A stretch of 21,708 nucleotides of DNA, from the NCBI GenBank assembly GCA_024278215.1, contig JAJRTR010000053.1, forward strand, positions 1 through 21,708, read 5' to 3'. The notes under the pieces were generated by a model. It was not told the origin of the DNA and ran no database searches. It saw only the letters and a program-made list of their open reading frames with translations. The number at the start of each line of letters is the position of its first letter. The first letter of the stretch is position 1. This stretch comes from a bacterium. GTDB lineage: Bacteria; UBP15; UBA6099; JAJRTR01. Below, one piece after another: positions 14,477 to 20,009 of this stretch. The translations under genes were made by a program, and so were the position numbers.

Positions 14477-14607
14477 TTACGAGGGGATGGAGCGGCATCG
14501 TCGAGTATGAGCGCAGCGATGGGACGATGGCGCGCATCAGGTACTGGGTCAAAGAATGTATCGAGGCCGGCGATCCGCGCATATTTCGCGACGTCGGTCC
14601 GAATTGA
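14473..14607 (+). CDS. 44-residue hypothetical protein
   Basis: An ATGA overlap couples this gene to the zinc-ribbon gene, and a G-rich stretch at 14461-14466 lies upstream. The peptide alternates strand-like segments (GWSGIVEYERSDGTMARIRYWV) with a short acidic helix and ends in DVGPN. It looks like a small beta-sheet protein. The next gene's ribosome binding site (AGGAGG at 14608-14613) begins directly after its stop, which supports real gene boundaries. No family recognised. Confidence 0.6.
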   Translation: MITRGWSGIVEYERSDGTMARIRYWVKECIEAGDPRIFRDVGPN

Positions 14608-14618
14608 GGAGGATTGAG

Positions 14619-15002
14619 ATGGATAATTCCACGACTGACCTGTCCGCCGAGCCTGCGGATGTGAATTTCGCCGCAATCGTGCGGCAGATTCTCGCGCTCA
14701 ACCCCGAGGTGGATGGATTCAGACACCCGGACTCATCCTGCCGGTGCACGCGCGAGAACCCTCTAAAATGCGGGGAAGTACTGCTCGACTGCCGCGCACA
14801 TTCCTGGGGCTGCGCCGACCACGGGACTCTGCGCGACCTGGTGACGCAAAACATGGCCGGTCTCGGCCTATCACGCTGCTGGATTAAGACGGCCGCGGGT
14901 CACTGCAGCAGGTCCAGGCGCGAGCTACGCAACGGTGCCTGCACAGGCAATACGTGTTGCGTGGCAACATGGCACGATTACGCCTCTGAGGCCAACCCAT
15001 GA
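14619..15002 (+). CDS. Cys-rich protein, paralogue A of an unrecognised family
   Basis: A 127-residue protein with ten cysteines: 41, 43, 51, 58, 65, 87, 96, 108, 113 and 114. Strong AGGAGG precedes the ATG at 14619. Its core shares ordered motifs with the protein at 15741-16178: FRHP, CxCTR, CGE-x-L-x2-C, a later LRD, a C near an AA pair, and a closing C-x-G-N-x2-C. The shared order and spacing show the two are homologous. The cysteine pattern suggests zinc or another metal-binding fold, but no known family comes to mind. Nothing indicates an enzyme. Confidence 0.72.
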   Translation: MDNSTTDLSAEPADVNFAAIVRQILALNPEVDGFRHPDSSCRCTRENPLKCGEVLLDCRAHSWGCADHGTLRDLVTQNMAGLGLSRCWIKTAAGHCSRSRRELRNGACTGNTCCVATWHDYASEANP

Positions 15003-15025
15003 GACTGCAACTCAGGAGGGAGCCT

Positions 15026-15535
15026 GTGAAAGAGCGCGCTTATAGACCGGCGCTAATGTGCCGGCTGCAGGGAATGAACTGGGTCGTTAATCTGGAAGTC
15101 CGTGAAGAATTGGCCGGAGCTGCATGGGAGGTTAAGCAGCTATCCTCGGTCTTGGAGGAGGATGACCGCGGGCTGGGATGTTGGCGACTCAGCAATCCTC
15201 TGGGTGCCGTTGAGGCAAGCGATAGGAATAGAGACAAGTCATTCACATTTCCCGAAGAACCTTTTCGGATCTTCAAACTGTTCGGCGCTTGGCTCGACTA
15301 CGGAAGGTATGTGCAGCGATTGACCCTTGGTCGGTTTCTGGTCGTTGCACCCGCCGAATGGGAGCTCAAGACGGGGGATTCTGGGATTGAACGCCCCATT
15401 GCCTCTGAGTATCTCATCGGAATGGAGTACCGAGCTCATCACGTAATGATATCGCAGCAGTCCCGGGCACAGCGTGTGGTGTTGTCTACTCCTGACGGAC
15501 GGCAGGTGCCCGTGCCCGCAGGAGGGACAATATGA
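15026..15535 (+). CDS. 169-residue protein of unknown function, possibly acquired
   Basis: GTG 15026 is favoured because AGGAGGG lies at 15014-15020; ATG 14999 is an in-frame alternative with an ATGA overlap. The protein looks beta-rich (NWVVNLEVREEL, CWRLSNPLG, RIFKLFG, GRFLVVAPAEWE) and ends on PDGRQVPVPAGGT, like a fragment cut before a further domain. Its base and codon choice look different from the flanking early genes, with fewer CG-rich codons. It lies between the two Cys-rich paralogues. It may be a cargo gene taken from a bacterial host. I do not recognise the family. Confidence 0.6.
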   Translation: MKERAYRPALMCRLQGMNWVVNLEVREELAGAAWEVKQLSSVLEEDDRGLGCWRLSNPLGAVEASDRNRDKSFTFPEEPFRIFKLFGAWLDYGRYVQRLTLGRFLVVAPAEWELKTGDSGIERPIASEYLIGMEYRAHHVMISQQSRAQRVVLSTPDGRQVPVPAGGTI

Positions 15536-15747
15536 CCTTATTAAACTCATTTCACAACACAACCGCGAGGACGCGGAAGCCGTACGAAGATGTGGCCCGC
15601 ATCCGATACATCCTCGGCATGGGGGATGCCGAGGCGCGCCGGCGATTGCCTGCCGCCGAATACGCCTGGGCGCTCAGCGTCCGTAGACGGCTCTGCGGCG
15701 TCGACGGCTGCACCTGCGCCCAGACGCCGCTCGGGGAGAGGTGGTGA
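15532..15747 (+). CDS. 71-residue hypothetical protein
   Basis: Starts with an ATGA overlap on the preceding gene. The sequence is helix-rich and arginine-rich (DAEARRRLPAAEYAWALSVRRRLCG) and ends with C-x4-CxC. The helical, basic character could suit nucleic-acid or RNA-polymerase binding, but there is no motif to support it. The codon use returns to that of the other early genes. Confidence 0.55.
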   Translation: MTLLNSFHNTTARTRKPYEDVARIRYILGMGDAEARRRLPAAEYAWALSVRRRLCGVDGCTCAQTPLGERW

Positions 15748-16178
15748 CGGTATATGCAGATGCTATTTATGCGTCTGGCACGGAGCCGCCCCGTGTGGCA
15801 CTGTCAGACGCGTACCGGTATGAGCCGGAAAAATCTTTCGTGGAGAAGATAATGATGTTACGTAATGTCATTGATGCCTGGATACAAGAGCGCGATGATG
15901 AGGGTATATATTTTCGGCACCCGAACCCGCTTGTAGCGTGCTCGTGCACGCGTGGTGGAGAATGCGGCGAAATGTTAATGCCGTGCTACCCGGTAGTGCC
16001 CGAGGGGGCATTATTCGGGCGCGTTTCTTTGCGCGATATTATTTGCGCCCATTTGTGCGCAGCGGGATGTGTAGGGTGCAGGACAGAAGCAGCCGATTGC
16101 GAATGCACGTTCGAATCGCTCGCGCGAGGGGACTGCAGCGGGAACCCGAAATGCTTAGTATTGTCGCAGCAAGCATAA
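15741..16178 (+). CDS. Cys-rich protein, paralogue B of an unrecognised family
   Basis: A 145-residue protein from GTG 15741 (GTG 15744 is next), with twelve cysteines from residue 67 on. The core FRHP (58-61), CSCTR, CGEMLMPC, SLRD, AADC and CSGNPKC follows the same order as paralogue A. The first 37 residues have no match in A; an internal ATG at 15852 with GGAG upstream would give a start nearer to A's layout. The cysteine spacing suggests metal binding. Its 3' end overlaps a membrane microprotein gene by 28 bases. Confidence 0.68.
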   Translation: MVTVYADAIYASGTEPPRVALSDAYRYEPEKSFVEKIMMLRNVIDAWIQERDDEGIYFRHPNPLVACSCTRGGECGEMLMPCYPVVPEGALFGRVSLRDIICAHLCAAGCVGCRTEAADCECTFESLARGDCSGNPKCLVLSQQA

Positions 16179-16231
16179 TCATAATTTTATGCGTCAATGC
16201 TATTTGGCGCAATATGAGGAGGTCGAAATGA
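16151..16231 (+). CDS. 26-residue single-pass membrane microprotein
   Basis: The peptide is MLSIVAASIIIILCVNAIWR followed by NMRRSK: one hydrophobic helix of about 17 residues with a short basic tail, so the N-out, C-in orientation is likely. A GGGAA-type site lies just upstream of the ATG. Its stop overlaps the next gene's ATG (ATGA), the same coupling used by real genes around it. Its size and layout resemble phage membrane toxins, lysis inhibitors or exclusion proteins, but function is unknown. Confidence 0.5.
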   Translation: MLSIVAASIIIILCVNAIWRNMRRSK

Positions 16232-16413
16232 CGGTGAGGGAAGCATCAAAAATCCTTGGATTATCGGATCGAGCGGTGCGCCGGTGGTGTCGGCGAATGG
16301 GGGTCGAAAAGCACGGGTCGGGGTATTGGCTGCTGGATGAAGATGTCGCGTTGATACGCGATGCAAACCACAAGGCCGGACGTCCGGCCAGGAGAGAGCA
16401 TGGCCTTGCATAA
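16228..16413 (+). CDS. MerR/excisionase-like helix-turn-helix protein
   Basis: A 61-residue protein with a winged-helix-like HTH at the N-terminus: TVREASKILGLSDRAVRRWCRR (residues 2-23), then a wing-like HGSGYWLLDEDVALI. This is the layout of MerR-type and excisionase-type DNA-binding proteins. ATG 16228 has AGGAGG at 16216-16222. No integrase lies in the window, so a regulator is more likely than an excisionase. The start overlaps the microprotein stop. Confidence 0.75.
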   Translation: MTVREASKILGLSDRAVRRWCRRMGVEKHGSGYWLLDEDVALIRDANHKAGRPARREHGLA

Positions 16414-16663
16414 TTCTGTATTATTTGAGGGGGAAATTACCGAGATAATTGGCACTGATTTCATGCTGCGCAATCGCATGGGAATGAGGGGACATGCCCC
16501 TGTATCTATCAGAATCAGGCAAGCCGGGCGGAATCGCAGCCTCCCGGGGCTCGGATCGATCGTCCGTATTGTGGGGCATCTAATACGAAACAACGGAGAG
16601 ATTGAAATCGTTTGCGAGTATCTGCAGGTGATGAAGGGGGTTGTCATAGATAGTAATACATGA
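16400..16663 (+). CDS. Small OB-fold-like protein, possibly ssDNA-binding
   Basis: An 87-residue protein with an OB-fold-like strand order: SVLFEGEITEIIGTDFMLRN, then PVSIRIRQ, then LPGLGSIVRIVGHL and EIEIVCEYLQVM. This GS-x-VRIVG pattern with following strands is common in single-stranded nucleic-acid-binding proteins. GGAGAG at 16391-16396 precedes ATG 16400. It sits just before the ERF recombination cluster, consistent with an ssDNA-related role. It lacks the acidic C-terminal tail of a normal SSB. Confidence 0.5.
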   Translation: MALHNSVLFEGEITEIIGTDFMLRNRMGMRGHAPVSIRIRQAGRNRSLPGLGSIVRIVGHLIRNNGEIEIVCEYLQVMKGVVIDSNT

Positions 16664-16669
16664 TACAAT
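16641..16669 (+). promoter_or_regulatory. Sigma70 promoter P2, recombination operon
   Basis: TTGTCA (16641-16646) and TACAAT (16664-16669) are separated by exactly 17 bases. It overlaps the 3' end of the OB-fold gene. Transcription should start near 16676, where a GC-rich hairpin begins. Confidence 0.78.
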
Positions 16670-16675
16670 ACAAAA

Positions 16676-16762
16676 GCCCGGATGGCGCGTTGCGTCTCAC
16701 CCGGGCCGAGTCGAGAGGATAGTCGACTCGCAAATATTACCACAGTCGAGGGGAGAAAACAA
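16676..16762 (+). promoter_or_regulatory. Structured leader before the ERF gene
   Basis: Hairpin I pairs GCCCGG (16676-16681) with CCGGGC (16701-16706). Hairpin II pairs CGAGTCGA (16707-16714) with TCGACTCG (16723-16730), perfect over 8 bp. A third AGTCGA (16744-16749) overlaps the start of the ribosome binding site GAGGGGAG (16748-16755) and could instead pair with TCGACT of hairpin II. No T-run follows, so this is not a simple terminator. Control of translation is possible. Confidence 0.5.
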
Positions 16763-17455
16763 GTGGAATATGTGTTGAATGCCGAATCAAAGCTGCTGCC
16801 GGCACTTTGTTCGGCGCAAACAGAACTACTGCCGATCGCGACGAACCGGGACAATGATTTCACTGGGTCGCGCTATCTGGATCTCGCAGAGCTGTTGAGG
16901 GTGACAAAGCCGATCTTGGCGAAACATAAATTAGTATTAATTCAGACAGTTGACTCAACACAGAGGGGTGCCGGGGAAACCGATACGCGAATCACCGTTG
17001 CTACCCGGCTCTATCATGCGGAGTCGGGCGAATACGTGGTGTGTGGCGGGACGCTCGGCATCACCGCCCTACACAAAGCCAACCCGACGCAGAAACTTTT
17101 TGCGACCGCGAGCTACATGCGCCGAAACCAGATACTCGCCGTCCTCGCGCTCGCTGGTGCCGACGATGACACGGACGGCGACGTAGGCGAACATCCGGAC
17201 GAAACGCCACGAGAAGCGGCTAAACAGGAAGAAACGCTGGTAGACCCGGAAAGGAAAAAGCGCCTTGATGTGCTTAAACAAATCGTGACAAAGGAGGTAT
17301 TCACAGAGAGGGATCGGCTGGAATTTCGCCGAGCGGTGGGGACTGCCGAAAGTGCGGCGGAACTCGACAGGATCATCGAAGACGCGAAGACCGCGTTGCG
17401 GATCAAGCAGCGCAAAAAAGCGGCCACAGAGCCGGAAGGAGAATCGTTGTTGTGA
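16763..17455 (+). CDS. erf: ERF-family ssDNA annealing recombinase
   Basis: A 230-residue protein with the ERF superfamily pattern: NDFTGSRYLDLAELLRVTKPILAKHKLVLIQ (residues 31-61), TRITVATRLYHAESGEYV (75-92), then TQKLFATASYMRRNQILAVLAL and an acidic ADDDTDGD end of the core (109-140). The P22 ERF protein anneals single strands in phage recombination. The charged C-terminal 90 residues are probably a flexible or partner-binding part. GTG 16763 is chosen for the GAGGGGAG site 7 bases upstream; the longer frame to 16682 would run through the hairpins. The nuclease gene downstream supplies the 3' ends to anneal. Confidence 0.88.
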   Translation: MEYVLNAESKLLPALCSAQTELLPIATNRDNDFTGSRYLDLAELLRVTKPILAKHKLVLIQTVDSTQRGAGETDTRITVATRLYHAESGEYVVCGGTLGITALHKANPTQKLFATASYMRRNQILAVLALAGADDDTDGDVGEHPDETPREAAKQEETLVDPERKKRLDVLKQIVTKEVFTERDRLEFRRAVGTAESAAELDRIIEDAKTALRIKQRKKAATEPEGESLL

Positions 17456-18075
17456 GCGGAATCATAATTGCGCCTAAAGAGACGGTAGAAAAATTGGAGG
17501 TCGAGGGTGAAGAGCTCGTCAGAGAAGCAAAAGAACTGACGATAATTTCACAAGCGACGTATGAAGCCTGTGCCGAGTTGGCGCGGACTGCAAAAGCGTT
17601 TCAGCGCGAGGTAGAAAAGGTCTGGAAAGAGCCGGTCGAGTCTGCACATCGTGCGCACAAGGCGGCGCTCGCCGCGAAGAAGAAACAGCTCGATCCGTAC
17701 AAAACGGTAGAGCGCATCTGCAAAACCGCAATGGCGGAATGGGACCGGGAACAACGGCGCCTCGCCGAGGAACGCGCGCGGAAGGCCGAAGAGGAACGGT
17801 TGCGACTCGCTGCGGAAGCCGAAGAAAAAGGCAATGTTGCAGAAGTCGATATCATACTCAATGCTCCGGCAACCATAGTTGAAGCACCCGAAAGACCTTC
17901 GGGCGTGGTCTACGTCGACAATTGTAAAGCCGCAGTCGTCGACCTTGACGCCGTACCGAGAGAGTACCTGGTGCCCGACATGCAGATGCTCAATCGGTTA
18001 GCGAAAGCGTCGAAAGGAAAAAATCCTCCGACCGGCGTGCGGTATTACAATGACCGAACGACGCGAATTATCTGA
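17452..18075 (+). CDS. Coiled-coil protein of the ERF/RecT-associated phage type
   Basis: A 207-residue protein, GTGA-coupled to ERF. Residues 25-125 are strongly helical and rich in Glu, Lys, Arg and Ala, with a K-E-P-x-E-x-A-H-x-A-H-K segment near 58-70 and a long charged coiled coil (REQRRLAEERARKAEEERL). The C-terminal part has VPREYLVPDMQMLNRLAKA and a final GVRYYN motif, which I associate with unnamed phage proteins beside annealing recombinases. The function is unknown; a structural partner of the recombination complex is plausible. Confidence 0.7.
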   Translation: MSGIIIAPKETVEKLEVEGEELVREAKELTIISQATYEACAELARTAKAFQREVEKVWKEPVESAHRAHKAALAAKKKQLDPYKTVERICKTAMAEWDREQRRLAEERARKAEEERLRLAAEAEEKGNVAEVDIILNAPATIVEAPERPSGVVYVDNCKAAVVDLDAVPREYLVPDMQMLNRLAKASKGKNPPTGVRYYNDRTTRII

Positions 18076-18655
18076 AATCGTACTCGACCCCGAGTCGCAT
18101 ATATACTATGTGGCCGGGGTCCGGGTGCCCGGCGTGACGAAGATTTTGCAAGACGCCGGCTTCGTCGATTATCGGTTCTGCCCGCAGGATGCGATTTCTC
18201 GGGGTCAATGGGTGCATTCCGTGATAGCGGAAATGGAAGCCGATATGTTCTCGGCGCGGGTCGATGGGCGAATAGATTGGGCGGGCTATATCGCTGCGTG
18301 GGAAGAATTTCGCGCAACGATCGATTACGGGCCCGGGGAAATAGAGATAGCGAGATATCGCGAGGACCTCGGATATTGCGGAACTCCTGACGTGGTATAT
18401 CCCGGCGCAGGCGTTGTAATAGATTACAAGACCGGCTCGCCGCGTCCTGCCGACGCTATCCAACTCGCAGGTTATGCCCTGCTCGTAGGCAATGCAGATA
18501 GGTCCGGCCGCGATTGGCGACGGGTCGGAGTTTATTTGCGCGCCGATGGAAGCTATCGCGCAGTAGAATATGACGACCGGTCTGATATCGACGTATTCAT
18601 TGCGTTGACGCGATGTGTTGCCTGGAAACGGGCTAACGGGATGTGGCATGGCTAA
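18050..18655 (+). CDS. PD-(D/E)XK exonuclease, RecB/Cas4-like
   Basis: A 201-residue nuclease with the core motifs in order: a helix RGQWVHSVIAEME (residues 51-63), then GTPDVV with Asp114, then VIDYKTG with Asp125 and Lys127, and QLAGYAL with Gln138. These are the metal-binding and catalytic residues of the PD-(D/E)XK fold, and the QxxxY motif marks the RecB-like group. It would resect DNA ends to make substrates for ERF. It overlaps the coiled-coil gene by 26 bases and the next gene by 8. Confidence 0.85.
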   Translation: MTERRELSEIVLDPESHIYYVAGVRVPGVTKILQDAGFVDYRFCPQDAISRGQWVHSVIAEMEADMFSARVDGRIDWAGYIAAWEEFRATIDYGPGEIEIARYREDLGYCGTPDVVYPGAGVVIDYKTGSPRPADAIQLAGYALLVGNADRSGRDWRRVGVYLRADGSYRAVEYDDRSDIDVFIALTRCVAWKRANGMWHG

Positions 18656-19574
18656 AATCTATTTCGAGGCGTGGGTGGCATGGGAGCGTACGGGGTCTGG
18701 ACACATCACGTTTCGCGTCAGAAAACAACATCTCGATTCATTACGTGAAGCATTGCGGCGGCTAAAAAAAACCGAAATGAAGCGCGGCCCGCTCCTACTC
18801 GAAAACCGCTTGGAAATACACCATCGGAAACGCAGCAATCCGCAGAATGCGCTCATGTGGGCATTGTTGGAGATTGTTGCGAACGAGCATAATGCCGGAC
18901 TGCCGACTGATGCGAGTATGCGCGACTCAGAATATTTCTACCGGCTGTTCCTGCAGCGGTATGCACCGCGCGAAAAAGCACACACAGGCGAGGAGATTAT
19001 TAAAACGTCGTCGCATTTCAACACGCTGGAAATGTCGGAATTCATCGAGCGCATTTTCGACGAGCTCGCAGTGATGGACATCGGCGTTACAAACCCAGTC
19101 GAGATAAGCAGTTATTGGGAACAGCATAAAACGCATATGCGCGACAAGAAAGTCATACTCAACGCAGATATCGAATTCACGCCGGCGCAGTACAAAGCGT
19201 CGGTCAAATTGTGCGAAGCTTGCGCGGCGCCGGTCTGGCACGAGGATATTGGATCGTCGCTCGCACATATCAAATCCGTCGGAATGGGTGGCGGTCGCGA
19301 GGCTACAGTGCGCGGCGACGAGGTAATGCATCTGTGCGACACCTGCCACGCTCTATTCGATAATGGCAAAGGGCGCGCGCACTTCCTTGGCAAATATCCG
19401 CATTTATGTTACAAGGTCAAGCAGGCGTTAGGAGAAGAAGATGGAAATACAGGCGAAGAGCGATTCCCCAAACATGACGATGCAGCCGAACGTCAAGATG
19501 AACCGGGGAGTAGAGGAGATGATGATTTCGGCGGTGGCCGAGTCGGAAGAGGAGCGGAACTTGAGCTTTTCTAA
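18648..19574 (+). CDS. HNH nuclease with NinB-like N-terminal part
   Basis: A 308-residue protein starting at ATG 18648. The first 170 residues include PQNALMWALLEIVANEHN, reminiscent of NinB or the N-terminal half of phage HNHc_6-type nucleases. Residues 189-250 form an HNH-like zinc module: CEAC (189-192), SLAHIKSVG with His207, MHLCDTCHALF with C230, C233 and H234, and His245. Such enzymes cut recombination intermediates or DNA during packaging. The last 47 residues are acidic, Gly-rich and low-complexity, and are also read in another frame by the next gene. The tail ends ELELF. Confidence 0.75.
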   Translation: MAKIYFEAWVAWERTGSGHITFRVRKQHLDSLREALRRLKKTEMKRGPLLLENRLEIHHRKRSNPQNALMWALLEIVANEHNAGLPTDASMRDSEYFYRLFLQRYAPREKAHTGEEIIKTSSHFNTLEMSEFIERIFDELAVMDIGVTNPVEISSYWEQHKTHMRDKKVILNADIEFTPAQYKASVKLCEACAAPVWHEDIGSSLAHIKSVGMGGGREATVRGDEVMHLCDTCHALFDNGKGRAHFLGKYPHLCYKVKQALGEEDGNTGEERFPKHDDAAERQDEPGSRGDDDFGGGRVGRGAELELF

Positions 19575-19737
19575 TTCGGAATGTCTCCTGCTGTATTATG
19601 GGCTCGAATCTCTCATACACAGATATGAAAACGCAATTGGGTCGCCGGTGTTTTCGCCGGAGACGAAACGAGAATGTATGCGTCGTATCGGCATTGCCCG
19701 TGAGGCGCAACAGAAATTGGAGGTGAACGATGTTTAA
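19441..19737 (+). CDS. 98-residue hypothetical protein overlapping the HNH gene
   Basis: From ATG 19441 with a GGAG site close upstream, it overlaps the HNH gene by 134 bases in a different frame. Residues 1-40 are polar and low-complexity, while 41-98 (LSFSNSECLLLYYGLESLIHRYENAIG and a basic helix) look like a compact helical domain. Later in-frame starts at 19519 or 19522 would remove most of the overlap. The end overlaps the following gene by 8 bases. No family recognised. Confidence 0.6.
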   Translation: MEIQAKSDSPNMTMQPNVKMNRGVEEMMISAVAESEEERNLSFSNSECLLLYYGLESLIHRYENAIGSPVFSPETKRECMRRIGIAREAQQKLEVNDV

Positions 19738-19918
19738 TCCTAAGGCTTATGGGTTCGTGCAGGTGGGGAAAAAGGACGGATATAAAGTTCTGAAGGGCTC
19801 GAACTCGAAGTTGATCGTGCTTTACAGCCAGACTGCAGAAGTGGGGCAACAATTCCGGCAATATTTGCATCCTGACGGTGCAATACTGCTCATGCCCGTT
19901 ATGTCCGCTAAGGATTGA
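19730..19918 (+). CDS. 62-residue hypothetical protein
   Basis: ATG 19730 follows a GGAGG site at 19719-19723 and overlaps the preceding stop. The peptide alternates short strands and turns (GFVQVGKKDGYKVLKG, KLIVLYSQTA, AILLMPVM) and looks like a small beta-rich protein. Its stop region contains the -35 box of the next promoter. No function can be assigned. Confidence 0.6.
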   Translation: MFNPKAYGFVQVGKKDGYKVLKGSNSKLIVLYSQTAEVGQQFRQYLHPDGAILLMPVMSAKD

Positions 19919-19943
19919 TTATTTAGCGAACGCATGCTACAAT
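19915..19943 (+). promoter_or_regulatory. Sigma70 promoter P3, replication operon
   Basis: TTGATT (19915-19920) and TACAAT (19938-19943) are separated by exactly 17 bases. The start of transcription should be near 19950, within a perfect palindrome. It drives the replication initiator gene. Confidence 0.75.
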
Positions 19944-19947
19944 ACGC

Positions 19948-19957
19948 GTGATATCAC
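19948..19957. promoter_or_regulatory. Palindromic candidate operator at P3 start site
   Basis: GTGATATCAC (19948-19957) is a perfect 10-bp palindrome placed 4 bases after the -10 box, covering the predicted transcription start. A repressor here would block initiation. ACGCGT (19944-19949) overlaps it. Confidence 0.5.
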
Positions 19958-19959
19958 AA

Positions 19960-20009
19960 GGCGGGGGTCGGTTCCCCAAAGTCGCCCCCGCCGCTTATTT
20001 GGGGGAATC
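19960..20009 (+). promoter_or_regulatory. Leader hairpin able to pair with the ribosome binding site
   Basis: GGCGGGGG (19960-19967) pairs perfectly with CCCCCGCC (19985-19992), giving a GC-only 8-bp stem with a 17-base loop. The loop contains CCCCAAA (19974-19980), an exact complement of TTTGGGG (19998-20004), which includes the start of the ribosome binding site GGGGGA (20001-20006) of the initiator ATG at 20010. Loop-to-downstream pairing would form a pseudoknot that hides the site. The bases after the stem (GCTTATTT) are only weakly T-rich, so a terminator is less likely. Confidence 0.55.

Noticed and set aside
16682-16762. Longer ERF start at ATG 16682
   Set aside because: It would translate through two GC-rich hairpins and has no ribosome binding site; GTG 16763 has one.
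19960-20000. GC-rich hairpin as an intrinsic terminator
   Set aside because: It is followed by GCTTATTT rather than a T-run, and it lies between a promoter and the gene that promoter should express.
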